A DNA stretch of 64,000 bases from Hydractinia symbiolongicarpus (Eukaryota > Cnidaria > Hydrozoa > Anthoathecata > Hydractiniidae): contig NC_079885.1 of the NCBI RefSeq assembly GCF_029227915.1, forward strand, positions 25,047,001-25,111,000, given 5' to 3'. A program made the position numbers and the translations under genes. Below, piece by piece: positions 34,917 through 46,979 of the stretch. Positions within the stretch are counted from its first letter, which is position 1. Each line of letters starts with the position of its first letter. The notes beneath the pieces were generated by a model. That model made no database searches. It was not told where the DNA came from and was given only the letters and a program-made list of their open reading frames with translations.

Positions 34917-36373
34917 TTCGAGGCGCCCTGTATCTGAGAAAACGTCACTTGATGTTAGTAAAAATGACCTATGATCACCTTGAACCAAAAGAATTGGCTG
35001 ATTTTCTTGAGATACTGGGAGAGGTTGAAGTTGGGACTGAAAAACTTAAAAAATTCTATGGGGAAAATGAAGCAAAGCAAAAAAATGTGAGTTCATATGA
35101 TTGCTGCTGTTATTAGAATTATAACTTCATAGAGTATGCACCTTGTAAATCCATGTTCTCCTGTATCATGTTTTCTTCTTTCTCCTGTAACGAGATGCTT
35201 CCCTCTTCTTGTGCTATTTCTATTTTCTGATGTTATAAATTTTTATATCTCTATAATAATGACGTCTGCCCATCTGTGAGTCGGAATGGTGGCTGGTGGT
35301 TAATGCTTATTTATTTTGTTACACTTTTTTACTAAGTACAAAAGTTATTTTATGGGGAAAATATTAAAGTTATAATTTATCCGTCGTAAAATCATGGTAA
35401 AAAACATGGGAATTAATCTATCTAAAAATCCACGTTAATTCACCTTTTGCTAGTCGTAGCTACCATCTCTGGCTTACAGACGGACGGCGTTATATACATT
35501 TGCATTTTTTCATCTAGGTTGAGGTTGCACCTGTCAAAACATACTCACTGCGTGAAGGTACAAAAAGCGATAAACAGCAGGTATATATAAAAAAATTAAT
35601 AAAACTTGTGCCGTAAATACTTAGTTTAGTAATTAGGATGAGCACATGCGCATCATTTCGTATTGAAGTCCTAAACCTGGTGTATTTTAAGATATAGAAA
35701 ATTACGCTGGATTAACATGTTTCTAGAATGACTTTTATACTGGTCATATGCATTTAGCTTAACATTATCATGCATGCTATATGCTGTTGTACTCTTTTTT
35801 CCCTATTTTAGAATAAACCTTTATCGGATTCCGAAGATGAAAGTGATTTCAACAGTGACAGTACTGCAGAAAGTATGCACTCCGACACTTCGGACGAGGT
35901 TTTAAACACAACAGAAAAAACAACTGGTTCTTTTGTGAGGTCAGATGAAATGGTAATATATATAGCGTTTTACGTTGCTTAATTATAATGTTATGTGAAA
36001 TTTCCAAACCAAATTTTTCACAGGTTTAAGCACATTTTTCACTGGGTTAATAATAGTTCGTAGAAAATTTTAAAAAAAATGCTAAGAATGAAATTAAGGG
36101 ATTAATAGGAGGAATAATAAATGTTTTAATTTTAGATATTTAGTGAAAAATATGCTGATACCAAACAAGAAGACCTGGTTAAAGGAAGAAAACATGATAG
36201 GCGTATATTTCTTGCCCTTACGTATGCGTGTGAGGAACTTATAAAACGTGCAGATTACGATAATGCGTTTAGCACAAGAAGTTTTACTGCAAAGGAAGTG
36301 AAGGCGTGTATTCAAAAACATGAACGAATACGAGAAATGTGTAAAATGAACGACGCGGATTATTGGAAATATC
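34917..36373 (+). pseudogene. Spliced gene of unknown family, exons 1-4 (exon 4 broken by a LINE)
   Basis: Four exons with good splice sites, joined in phase 0 throughout. Exon 1 is 34917-35086 (donor GTGAGT; ATG at 34964 or open upstream). Exon 2 is 35518-35580 (acceptor ATCTAG, donor GTATAT). Exon 3 is 35812-35952 (acceptor TTTTAG, donor GTAATA). Exon 4 runs from 36136 into the repeat at 36374. The product has a helical N-terminus (LEPKELADFLEILGEVEVG), an acidic serine-rich middle (SDSEDESDFNSDS) and a basic helical part (RRIFLALTYACEELIKRAD). I do not recognise the family. Consistent phases and codon sense argue for a real gene. A LINE with an (AAT)n tail sits in exon 4, so this copy is probably dead; a possible tail exon lies at 37993-38085. 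Confidence 0.6.

Positions 36374-36466
<93 letters not shown>
36374..36466. repeat. (ATT)n microsatellite, the LINE tail
   Basis: About 31 uninterrupted ATT units. On the minus strand this is (AAT)n, lying at the 3' side of the minus-strand LINE, so it is most simply the LINE's 3' tail. The poly-Asn and poly-Ile frames here are repeat artefacts. Confidence 0.9.
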
Positions 36467-36467
<1 letters not shown>

Positions 36468-37975
36468 ACATATATTTGGCATCCATAATTTACAAATGGT
36501 TCTTCTGCCTACAAAAAAATAAAAACTATAAAAATCTATAAAATCTATAAGATCAGTAAAAAAATATATTGAATCTAAGTGCGTAATGAAATAAATGGGC
36601 TCACAGAGTACGAAATGGTGCCGGTAGAGTAAGTAGACACATTGAACAAGAAAAAAAAATAAAAAAATAAAAAAATAATTAAAAATAAATAAATTGATGG
36701 CACCGATGTAAGGACACACAAAAAAGGTAGAACTATAATGAAAAGATGGGGGGAAATAGGTAGCCTACATGCATAGAGTTATTCACATTATTTGGATAAA
36801 AGTTTGCACAAAGCACTATCGTGTAAAAATAATTTGACTTTTTTGATAAATTCTTTATGGTTGACAACGGAACGAATATTGCCAGGAAGATCATTAAACA
36901 ACGCTGATGAGCAATCCATAAACGTTTTTCGGAATGTGTCGCTTTGTAGTTTATTTTTGTTTTCTGCATCAGATCGCAGGCTTCGACCATTTTTGTACCA
37001 TTTCAGTGTAAGGTATTCAGGTGAGCATTCGTCATACAACACCTTGTGTGCCAGTTTTAGTATCGATAAATTTACACGCTCTTGCACTGGCAGCCATTTC
37101 AGTATTACTAACACATCGTTAGTGGAAGCATATCTCTGAAGAACAAAGCTGGCAGCGACATTTAGAACTCTTTGTAACCTTTTCATTTGATATTGTGGAA
37201 TATTACTATAGACTAGTCGTTGCCCGTGGAAAAATCCACGGGTTCGCCCGTCCATTATATTTACCCGTGGCAACAAAGTGGATAAAAATATATCGCATTT
37301 GATATTCGTGTTTCCGTGACATAATTTTCTAACTCAGCGGGGGTTCCGCGCAGAGACAGACAGACGGAATACGGCTATTATAATATTATTATAGACAAGA
37401 TTTCCGTAGTCTATCTTTGATAATATCAGTGCTTCAGCGAGATTCTTTCTCACGTGAAAAGGTGCCAAACGTTTCAATCGCTTTAATGTCGAAATCGTAG
37501 CGTATGATGATCTAATGATGTTATTCACATGTGTAGACCACGTCATATGTTCATCGAATGTTATGCCCAGTATTTTGAGAGAGGATACCCGCTCAATCTC
37601 AGCACCATTACTATGGAATTTGAATAAGTTACTGAAGTTTAAATTGTTTATACAGCTTAACTGGCTTGTCGAGTACATAATTGATTTTGTCTTTATGGAA
37701 TTAAACATCAGATTGTTTATCTTTGACCATGTTGTTATTTGGTTAATGTCACTTTGAAGCTTTGCTGTTGCGATATCCATTTCTTTTAGTTTGAAGTGTA
37801 TGTAAAGATTTGTGTCATCTGCGTACTGGATAGAATTACACGACGAATTCAACGATAGGTCAGAGACATAGATGTTGAACAAGATCGGACCAAGAATAGA
37901 TCCCTGGGGAACACCGTATTTGATCAGCAAGGTGTCCGATTTTTTGTCATCAATTTGCATCTGGTTTTAAATCTG
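36467..37975 (-). mobile_element. 5'-truncated CR1/L2-like LINE, minus strand
   Basis: Minus-strand RT pieces start at about 37960. GVPQGSILGPILFNIYV and the catalytic YADDTNLY come first, then the LKILGITFDEHMTWSTHVNNI thumb block, ending at a 169-bp insertion (37214-37382). Downstream, the same frame resumes in 37199-36788 with ILKWLPVQERVNLSILKLAHKVLY to a stop. An untranslated stretch (36787-36467) and the (AAT)n tail follow. The RT domain N-terminus and endonuclease are missing. It is closely related in motif layout to the LINE at 38815-40000. The 5' junction at 37960-37990 shows a duplicated 'ctggttttaaat', probably filler from integration. Confidence 0.85.
37214..37382. mobile_element. 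169-bp insertion with 14-bp target duplication inside the LINE
   Basis: ATATTACTATAGAC at 37200-37213 recurs with one mismatch at 37383-37396. Between them lies a block starting TAGTCGTTGCCCGTGG, with a CCACGGG palindrome, and ending in 'gacagacagacgg' and 'ctattata'. A 14-bp duplication is typical of LINE-mobilised SINEs. I see no Pol III boxes, so the class is open. Removing it restores the LINE frame. Confidence 0.8.
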
Positions 37976-37992
37976 GTTTTCTGGTTTTAAAT

Positions 37993-38085
37993 ATGCGCGA
38001 AAAGTATCAAATTGAAATGGCAAGGGAGAATTTTTCTAAGTGTCGGATGTGGCTTGAAGAAGCACAAAACATGGTTGCTGAATAA
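37993..38085 (+). other. Possible last exon of the 35-kb gene
   Basis: A 30-codon frame with protein-like composition (MREKYQIEMAREN ... WLEEAQNMVAE) ends in TAA just beyond the LINE. It may be the displaced end of exon 4 or a separate last exon. No clear acceptor precedes it, and its frame does not join directly to exon 4, so this is tentative. Confidence 0.3.
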
Positions 38086-38535
38086 GTTGTAGTAAAAGAA
38101 AACTAGACATTTTTGCGGATACTTGATTTGCACTAGAAGCGTCATTTTTATGTTTAAGGATTTATGTTAATTTTTTATGTGTGCTATTTAAATACGGTAT
38201 CTCCGTTGAGAATTTAGTTACTTAAGTACTTTCTGTGGAAGAATAAACTTATAATTGAAGGGTGAATGCTGTTTGTATCTTATTTGTGTGTTTGGTTAAC
38301 GCGCTCTCCTTCGCAATTCAATACTCGTAAGTTTTAAATGACTGAAAGTTTACGTTCCTCAAATAAGACGCCGTCTATTACAGAGAGAGTATAGGGATAG
38401 GGGAATATCGTGCTTAGACTTCGGGAAGTCGGGAAAAAATATAGTCGGTAAACATTTAGTCTCCTATTGCCGACTAATATCCTTTGTTTTTCGTTCAATA
38501 AACAACAACAAAAGGACACTGAAATAGAAAAAATG
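38086..38535. other. No gene; a weak tRNA-like SINE head
   Basis: The string GGTTAACGCGCTCTCCTTCGC (about 38294-38314) resembles the head of the SINE at 17836-17858. No B box is seen. Nothing else is recognised. Confidence 0.3.
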
Positions 38536-38690
38536 AAAATTACAAAGTGCACGCACAATGATAAACTCGACCAGTTAAGTCTTAAAATTTAAATTCTAGA
38601 GGTTTTGCTCCTCTAAAGAATATGGTCATATAAAAGAACACAATTCTTCCTTTTTCCAAGGAGATAATTGACACAAAAATTGAACAAACA
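38536..38690 (+). repeat. Dispersed repeat, copy A
   Basis: Resembles 55500-55640 and 59750-59830. It shares a 'caatgataaactcgacc-gttaagtct' block, a 'gaggttttgctcctct' hairpin-like block and a 'cacaattct-cctttttccaaggag' block. It lies directly before a LINE and may be that LINE's own 5' sequence or another element's end. Confidence 0.6.
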
Positions 38691-38758
38691 AACAGACAGA
38701 GAGAGTAGGACAGGACTTCTGTTATATATATCAACAATTGTAAAGGTTATTTAGAAAA

Positions 38759-40000
38759 ATGGGAGGAGAGACTCACACAATTTTTGTGTTCTCACTATTA
38801 CTGCTATGTTTTCGCAAAGGTCATACGACTACCACATTGATGCTTAAGCTTCGTGACGACATAAAAAAAGCAATGGCGAAAAGTGAAGTGACACTCTCTA
38901 TCCTCATCGATTACTCCAAAGCTTTCGACACGATTGATCACAAAAATCTGCTGCTGAAACTACGTGATATGAATTTTTCATTTCGTGCTTTAAAGATATT
39001 ATCAAGTTATCTGAAAGATAGGAAACAATACGTTCAAATTGAAGACAAAATTTCATCTTTAAAATCAATGTTTTACGGTGTACCACAGGGTAGCATACTT
39101 GGCCCTGTCCTGTTTAACCTCTACGTCATCGAGTTATCAAATCAAATCAACTCCGCCAGTATCCAATATGCTGATGATACAACATTATATAAACACTGCA
39201 AAGTCAGAGATCTATTTCAATCAATCAAAGATATGGAAAAGGATGTAGATAACCTTCTAGCTTGGTCAAAAGAAAACAATCTTTTGTTCAACAGTGACAA
39301 GCTTAAGTTAATCATATTCCATTCTAAGCGACTGAGAGCATTTGATTCTGACCGAAGCTATCTTTGTCGTTGTGCGGGTATGTCAATCGAGCAGGAAGAA
39401 AATGTTAAGTTACTTGGCATTCAATTCCATCAAAATCTATCATGGACCTGCCATATAAACAATGTTATAAAATCCTCGCACTCAACACTACGTGCTCTAC
39501 GAAAGTTTAGTCGTTTCACACCTTTCCATGTACGCAAAACCTTGGCGGAAACGTTGATCTTATCAAGGATAAGTTACGGTAATGTTGTCTTCTCGCAAAT
39601 ACCTGATTATCTGATATGTCGGCTACAAAAGATCCAAAACATGGCTGCTGGTTACGTTCTCCGCCGTTATGCTAATCTGCAAGAAGTCACGAATCTAAAA
39701 TGGCTTCCCGTAAAAGAACATATTGAATTCAGTATAAGTAAACTTGTACACAAATCGAGAATTGATAACAACCATCCAAGCTATCTAAACGTAGAGTTTG
39801 TTGTACCAACACGAAATTTGAGATCTTCTACGAAGGAGCCTCTTGTTAAAAATGTTGGAAATGGCACTTTTCAAAACCAAGCACGGTGTTACGATGAAAT
39901 CCCGGATAGTATAAAAATTATTGAAACTCTAGAAAAATTTACTAAAGAAGCAAAACAATTTTATCTAAATAAGGCAGTCGCTAGAGTCTTGTCTGTTTGA
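38759..40000 (+). CDS. CR1/L2-like LINE ORF2, C-terminal half, open frame
   Basis: A 413-codon uninterrupted frame with convincing RT similarity starting near 38815 (RKGHTTTTLMLKLRDD); the first 20 residues read from the ATG are probably not original. Motifs in order: ILIDYSKAFDTIDHKNLL, GVPQGSILGPVLFNLYV, catalytic YADDTTLY (about 39165-39190), LLGIQFHQNLSWTCHINNV, then a conserved C-terminal WLPVKEHIEFSISKLVHK region to TGA at 39998-40000. The endonuclease and RT N-terminus are missing, so it cannot move alone. The absence of stops over 1.2 kb implies a younger insertion than its neighbours. Confidence 0.85.
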   Translation: MGGETHTIFVFSLLLLCFRKGHTTTTLMLKLRDDIKKAMAKSEVTLSILIDYSKAFDTIDHKNLLLKLRDMNFSFRALKILSSYLKDRKQYVQIEDKISSLKSMFYGVPQGSILGPVLFNLYVIELSNQINSASIQYADDTTLYKHCKVRDLFQSIKDMEKDVDNLLAWSKENNLLFNSDKLKLIIFHSKRLRAFDSDRSYLCRCAGMSIEQEENVKLLGIQFHQNLSWTCHINNVIKSSHSTLRALRKFSRFTPFHVRKTLAETLILSRISYGNVVFSQIPDYLICRLQKIQNMAAGYVLRRYANLQEVTNLKWLPVKEHIEFSISKLVHKSRIDNNHPSYLNVEFVVPTRNLRSSTKEPLVKNVGNGTFQNQARCYDEIPDSIKIIETLEKFTKEAKQFYLNKAVARVLSV

Positions 40001-40730
40001 ATTCTGTTCGCCGAAGTTTGGGTGCCAATATTCAATCGACCTGTTCACAATCTACCCTTACTCATTTTCAGCTTGTGTTTACTTTTGCCTTTTCTCCTTT
40101 TGCGACTAGCCAAGTATATATATGAAATATTTTTTTTTTTTTTTTTTTTTTTTTTTCATAATTCAATTAGTTTATTTTATATTTTCTTACTTCCTAGGCC
40201 ATTTATCGTTTTCTCTGGGTTTTTTTTTCTAGTTACTCCTATCTAGGTTGATTCCAATATCGTCTCTATTTATCTTGTCGATTCGAGTGTTTCAATTTCT
40301 TTCGAGCCTTTCAAGTTTATTTTTAATTTTGCTTTTCATCGCGGTTTTTATAATGTATATATATAAAAAGATATTATTTTTTTGAACAATTATTTATTCT
40401 TTATTTATAGTTTATTTATATTTTCCTTACTTTCAAGGCCATTTATCGTTTTCTCTGCTTTTTGTCTAGTTACAATTTAGGTTGATTCCATATATAGTTT
40501 CTTAATTTCTCGTCGATTCGAGCGTTTCAATTTCTTTCAAGCCTTTTCAGTTTTTCTCATCGCGGTTTTCTTTTTTATTTAATGTATATAAAAAAATTTA
40601 TTTTTTGAACACTTATTTATTCTTAATCTATAATTTTTTTCATTTTTATATTTCATTTTAGGGAGAAGAACAATTTTGTACAAAATTGAACCCAAATAAA
40701 TGTTAATAATAATAATAATAATAATGGTCT
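40001..40730 (+). repeat. LINE 3' tail with 240-bp tandem duplication and simple repeats
   Basis: After a T run (40131-40156) two copies of a unit of about 240 bases follow: GGCCATTTATCGTTTTCTCT occurs at 40197 and again at 40437, with matching flanks from 'gtttatttta' to 'gaacaattatttattctt'. An (AAT)n tract at about 40700-40725 may be the tail, as in the related minus-strand LINE. Confidence 0.75.
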
Positions 40731-40982
40731 TATAGATAGTAAATTGAAAATTTTGACAAAAAATAAAAAATGACAAAAAAACAGCAAAAAATTGTAGTCC
40801 GCACAAAAAAGGCAAAAATCGTTGCTCGGCAAAAAATATTAGTCACTTAGCATAAATCTGGTCAGATATTTTGAACTTGCGACGTATGCGATGGATGCGA
40901 AAGAATCATATTTTTAGATATAGCCACTGTTGTATAGTTTTTGCCAAAAGCCTAAGTCTCATTCAATGGATCTGCATACTTT

Positions 40983-41535
40983 ATTGGGATAAATTTTCGC
41001 GGGGATTTAATTTCGCGGATTTCTCGGAATTTGACCCAATCCGCGAAATTAAGTCCCAACGAAAATATTGTAAAGTATAGTTATCCGCGAAAATTTGTCC
41101 CCGCGAAATTTTTAAATAATTAACTGACACGCGAAGTTTATATAAGAAAATTTCCGAAAAAATTTCCATTGTCGAAATCTTTACTTCCACAAGCGTTTTC
41201 CCATAAGAAAAGAAACGAGTAAAAATTAAGAGATTAAGCTATTCTATATTTCAAAATAAAGTACCTCTCGTCATCGATTACAGAAGTATCTACTTTTCCG
41301 CCTGGCTTTGGTTTCCCAGCTGGTTGATTTTGATCTTTGAGCATTCAAAAACAGACAATAGATTTGGCGGTTTGTCATGAGAGCTAATTTTGCCGGTTTC
41401 AAAAAATAGTCAAAAATGTCAAAACGCGAAATTAAGTCCCCGCGAGATATTAGAAAATGGCTCATCCGCGAAATACTCGATTTTCGCGGATGAGCTTAAC
41501 CGCGAAATTTAATCCCTGCGGAAATTTATCACAAT
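40983..41535. mobile_element. 553-bp MITE with CGCGG-rich inverted repeats
   Basis: The left end ATTGGGATAAATTTTCGCGG continues to about 36 bases and matches the reverse complement of 41500-41535 with few mismatches. Further internal copies of 'atccgcgaaatt' and 'aagtccccgcgaa' occur in both orientations. Non-coding. Superfamily unknown; no clear target duplication. Confidence 0.8.
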
Positions 41536-41589
41536 GAAAATATCAAGAAAAAATAAAAATCCTTGTCAAAAAAAAAAAAAAAAGCCACA

Positions 41590-41715
41590 ACCACAGTTCA
41601 GAATAATACAACCAAAAAACACGAAACAACCAATTACGGAATAATACAACCATTTACAGAATAGCACAACCAAAAAAACGAGTTGCAGAATAATACAACC
41701 AATTTCAGAATAGCA
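41590..41715 (+). repeat. Degenerate minisatellite, 'cagaataatacaacca' units
   Basis: About six imperfect units of 17-30 bases follow each other, alternating 'cagaataatacaaccaa' and 'cagaatagcaca-cca'. No coding frame. Confidence 0.7.
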
Positions 41716-44700
41716 CATCCATCTTAATAATAATAATAATAATTATAGCGATAAGGTGGAATAATTCGGACCCATTAGTAAAAGGGTGAAATAAGAAAAA
41801 GACAAAGTAATTGAGCAAAATGCATCGTTTTTTGAATTCTTGACATTTCTAACTTTATTTTATGACATTTGTGTCAGCTGAAAAATGATCCGTGATGAAA
41901 ATATTTTCGTTTGGTCCGATATGTTCCACCATTTGATATACGCGTGCAACCGCTCTACGGAAGGATTTACACCATTGTTATTGGATATTTTTGTTCATTT
42001 ATCCTTTTGCAATTTTAACTCAAAGACGATTTTTTTTGGTGGTAGGTATATTATTTTAAATTTTTAAGGTAGCCTGAAAAACCCAGCAAACTTCTTGAAG
42101 GGTCGTTTGAGAACAACTTGCACTAGAAAACGAAAAATGGTTATTAGTATGCTGCAACATAAATCCTGAAATTCCGATCTTCTGTAGAAATTTGAACGTT
42201 GGGAGGATGTGAGATAAAATATTTAAGTTATGTACTAACTTTTCACTTAAGTTTTATCAAATGGGGATTAAAATTTACCCAAAATTTGGAATAAAAAAGT
42301 TACATTAGTCCGACATGTTCCACCATTTGATATCCATTGTTTATATACGCCATGTTGTCATTTAAGCGTCTTGTCGGAATGATTGTTTTAGTATGGCGTG
42401 CCAACAATTCATGAATTTGTAACTTTGACCCCGCAAAAATTGTAGCAATCATTTACTATGTTGTTCCCGAAGAGAAGATGTGCATGAGATATTACTTTAT
42501 TTAGTGTATTTGTTTTTGCCGTTTGTTATTGTTAATTTTTATTAGCTATCACATTTTCTGCTTATTGTGATTTTCTCAGAGTAGCTTCTAGTTTGTTTTG
42601 ACTGAAGAATATATAAATGTCAACTATCATTTTAGATTAGTAGGGGCTAGCATATTGCTAGCTAGCTAGCTAGTTATTGTTGTATACATTTGAAATAAGT
42701 AAGATAGCTATGCATGGTTGATTTGTCAGTAGCATGCAAATTGTTGCACTATAACTAAATGTCTTAAATAATGTGTAGCATATAGCTACCATCTTAATTA
42801 TGTGATTATATTATATTAAAAAAACAGAGGCAAGAATCTAGCAACTTGCTCACCACATATTTTTATGGTTTTTATTATAAGCAATTCTCTAAAAGAACTT
42901 CAAAAAATGCAGGTGAACAAGGTAGATAAATTTTTTGTCTTAATAATTTTCACCAACCTGTCTAGTTTCATACTTAGTAATACCCAATATCACTCAAAAA
43001 TTTGTCTATTGTATACTCTGTAACATGCTCAAGTTTCGGTGCCAGTAAAAATGGCAATATGTTATCCTGATATAAGGCTCAGAATATCATGTCATAGCCA
43101 TCCAGTGTTGCCAGTGGAAAGAGAAAGTGAAATCACATATTTAGGATGTTCACGTAATATGAACGGTATAAGCTCACTCTTTATTATGCCAGTTTATGGC
43201 CTTTGGGAAGTTGTTGTTGATACTATGTAGAATGCAAACATTTCATTTATGTGACGTGTTTGGTGAATCAGTTACATAAAGATGAAGAAAAAAGTTTTTT
43301 GACCATAAGTATTTTGCACACAGTTTGTTTGGTCCTTATATGCCTTTTGCTTTTAATATATTTGAATATGTATCTTTGTGAAATTTGGTATTCTGTGTTG
43401 TTTATCGACCTCCTTTTAACAGCTAAAATTAGGGTTTTAGGAAATATGATAACAGTGAATTTTTTTTTGGGTCCATTTTATCATGCTGGTGTAGGAACAC
43501 AGCATGCCAATTTTAAATTCATTCTTTAAATTTGTCCTATAGTTTTCATTGTTGTCGCAGTAATAAAGCTGTTCAATAATCACTACACTAAAATCTAGGT
43601 AACCACGGTCAAACATTAGGCACATGTTATAGACTTTGGAAGTTGCAACTACCTACTTGCAATAAAGCACACAGCATCAATGTTGCAGTTTGTTTTATGA
43701 TTGCAAATATAAATTAAGTAATTTACACATAACCTTTTTGGATTAGTAGCCAAATACAACCCAAGTCAGTTTTATATAAGAGTTTTGGAGAACCACAAAA
43801 AGAAAGTATAAAGTTGGTGGAATGGATTAATTCCAAACTAAACAAAAAACTTTCCTGATCACAACCATGAAGGTTGGTAGCTAAAATATTAAAGAAATTA
43901 CTTTAACATTTATATACATGTGGCTAAAAACACTACAACCTAAGGTTTAACTGCCTTGGAGTGTTTTTTTTTTTTTTACATAATTCTTAGTGTATTAGAG
44001 GGACTAAAAACAAAAATTATTATCAAAGGAAATCAAATTAACGTACTTTGACTGTGTTACCTGACTCTTAAGTCATTACCACGTACAAATATGGGTACTA
44101 GAATTTTGTACTAAGTATGTCAAGTTGGACAGCTTTTGGTTTCACAAGCTGATTTTCTTTTTATATTGTATAAAACTACTTAGGGACTGTCTCCACAATT
44201 GTTTCCAGGATTCCCTCTAAAAATCAAAAAACCTCAATGACTTTTTGTGAAAACTCTTACATTTTTATCTATTTGTGAAAATTGTAATTGATTTTTGTGG
44301 AATATCCATCTTCCGCATCAGCTAATGCAGAAATCAAATCGGGTATCCCATTTGTATCCCTTGTTCAATTCCTTTGGCATTCTTGATTTTACATAAAATG
44401 AAATGAGGCAAATGAGAAAAGTTTGTATTGGAATTAATTTGTGAAGCCTGTAAGAGTTGTCTGTCTTGTCTGCCTAATACCTAAATTAATAACTTGTATT
44501 TGGAAACTTAAAGAATAACACCCTTTATGCAAAGCAGATTTATTTTTAAAAACTAGGATTTAACAACGTATTAACTAAATGTTTAGCAGTTAGTTGAAAA
44601 TAGTATATGTATGATGATAATTGCATTCGTATAGTCATAAATGCAGAAACGTTTGGATAAATAAAGTGTTTCATATAAGATGTCCTTTTATAAGAAATGC

Positions 44701-46575
44701 TGAAAGATTATTTATCAAAATATATATATTTTTAAGAAGAGTTTTATTAAGTTTCACTTGCTTTTATCGTTAGGGCAATCATCTTGTTTCTCTTTCTCTT
44801 CAGCTTCTGTAATATTACCCTCATGGCACTTCTGAAAGAGAACTTATTTAAGCATTCAAAACCTGAATACCTTAAAATACATTTTTTATGATCCTGCTCT
44901 TAGCTTTAAAAGAACAGCAGCAAACTAGAGGTACAAATACAGAATATTAAGCAATCCAATGTCGAAACTTGCATGGTCTAATAAGCAATCCACAATACTC
45001 TCAAAACAAAAGTTTTCAATAAATAATTTTAAGTGATTATCAAGCTGAAATCGGTTAACAACCAAACCAGTGTACAAAAATGGAATACAAATTGAAACTC
45101 AATCTTTCATACATTTTTGATTCTGTTTTGACTCCTCTAATGTGAGTAAAGACGTGATCTTCTATTAATTTGTATATGCCTATGTAATGGTACAGTTGAT
45201 AAAAAGATGTTACTGAAAGTTTATGCTATATAGATCTAAATACTAAAGATAAGGAGTAGTAGTTAGTGATTGTGTTAGTGAGTATTTATTATAAAGTGGA
45301 AAAGCCAGGTGTACTTTTCGCACTGTTTCCCGTCACATTATCTGCTTAGATTCTAGTTGAGAAAAATAACGTTGATATTTTCATGGTGTTTGAAATCATT
45401 AGTTTCTTGATATTTTTTTTTTTAAAAAAAATTATTCCCTAATTCTACTTAATATTTCTTTCCCTTTTGAATAATTGAGGGTAATCTTATAAAACAGTCA
45501 ACGGTAATTTTCTTAATATAAGGAGTGTAATAACTTAAAAAAAGATAAAAAAAACTTTTACTTTGTTCTGCGAAAAACATTTTAAGGCCAGAATCGCAAA
45601 AATAAGATCTGCAAAATGTTCTCATCTTTAACGCCGTAAGCTAGCCATTGTTAATCTTGTATTTCTTCTTCTCCCAATTGAAGATGTTTTTACGTGATGT
45701 ATATATACATTGTTATCCTTGTCATCAAATATATTAAATAAGTGCATCGATTTTTTAGGAAGATGTCTAAAAAATCGAAATTATCTCGTACATCAAGCCA
45801 TCAAAATTAACTCAACTGCGACTTATAAATATTTCCGCACGGTTGTATAGACCAAAACTTTAACATGAGTAAGAACTTGCACCTAATAAACAAGAAAATA
45901 AAGCAAGAAAGTATCGAAAATACGATTATTGGAAGCATCTAGATCCTGCTTAACGAAGGAAGAAGTGTCATTTTACCAATGTTAGATTGTGTTAAAATTT
46001 AACTGTTATAAAACAAGAACTGAGATTGACTGATCGAGAACAATTGATGGAAGAGTAGCAGTAATATCGGATCTTTAAATATATAATCACACTGTCCGTC
46101 CTTTTGTTTACATAACTTACTAAAATATTGTAAATATATATATTTGTATGTATTGGGTTTTATTATCAGTACACGCTATGAAAGCAGTAAATTAATACTG
46201 AACTGTAAATCATTTACCCTAATATTCACTATAAATCCTTACATAGTTATGTAGAGTTTGCATGCACTACTAATATGTATCATTTATTTAACAGTACAAA
46301 TTGTGTTCTATAAAGAGGTCCGTTTTAAAATTATCATGCAATAGTTCTTTTATGCAAGTAAATAAACTGCTACTTAAGTGTTTTAAGAACCTGTATATAA
46401 AACATTTAGGCTGGATTTTGTCAAGGGTTAAAGATTTGAAAAAGTACCAGCATGGTGTTTTAAATAGATTATACTTTACTCAGAGAAAAAGTGGCGAAAG
46501 AAATTTGAAAAATTTGGCGTAAATTAAGTTTTTACGAGATTGGTTTTGGGAACGTTTCTTTAAAATTTTAATTTG
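41716..46575. other. No gene recognised; one separated direct repeat
   Basis: A 26-base string around 'gtccgatatgttccaccatttgatat' occurs at about 41914-41939 and 42308-42333, about 394 bases apart, suggesting an old duplication. 'gctagctagctagc' lies near 42655-42672. Open frames at 43039-43230, 43251-43529 and 46301-46522 show no known motif and no clear splice signals. Confidence 0.5.
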
Positions 46576-46577
46576 TA

Positions 46578-46975
46578 AGGGGCTGTTTTTATGGGAGATA
46601 TTTCCTCAGTTAGGGGGGGGGGGGGAATATTTACGCATGATATAATTTTATGACATGGACGTGAAAACCTTTCTTCGAGTGAGAAAATACCATGTGATAA
46701 TTTCTATTGTTTATCGTGATAAGAATCTATTGTTTATTTTTGAAAATTATGCCGAATCGACATAAATTTATCTCGCCTACCAAGGAAACTTATGTTCATA
46801 TGGGAAAATGCTTTACCCGCTTACCGAGATCTCGATCATGTGCCCCCGAGATCTTGGTAAGCGGATAAATGTTTTTTCTCATCTGAACGCACCTAAATTT
46901 TGTTGATCTCGACTTGATATCATGCTGAAACATTTACACGGTTCCCGAGGAATTATTTCCCATATGAACAGCCCT
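46578..46975. mobile_element. About 400-bp MITE, TA-flanked
   Basis: The left AGGGGCTGTTTTTATGGGAG and the reverse complement of the right end (AGGGCTGTTCATATGGGA) match over about 35 bases, with TA on both sides (46576-46577 and 46976-46977). An internal hairpin (GCTTACCGAGATCTCG against its complement, about 46817-46867) lies near the middle. Non-coding. A long G tract (46613-46624) may be mis-sized. Confidence 0.75.
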
Positions 46976-46979
46976 TAAA

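Noticed and set aside
36094-36522. Long poly-asparagine and poly-isoleucine reading frames
   Set aside because: They are translations of the (ATT)n tract and not genes.
41590-41715. CRISPR-like array
   Set aside because: Units are imperfect and contiguous without unique spacers, and the DNA is eukaryotic; it is a minisatellite.
43039-43529. Two adjacent plus-strand frames as a membrane protein
   Set aside because: Different frames, no plausible intron, hydrophobicity explained by T-rich codons.
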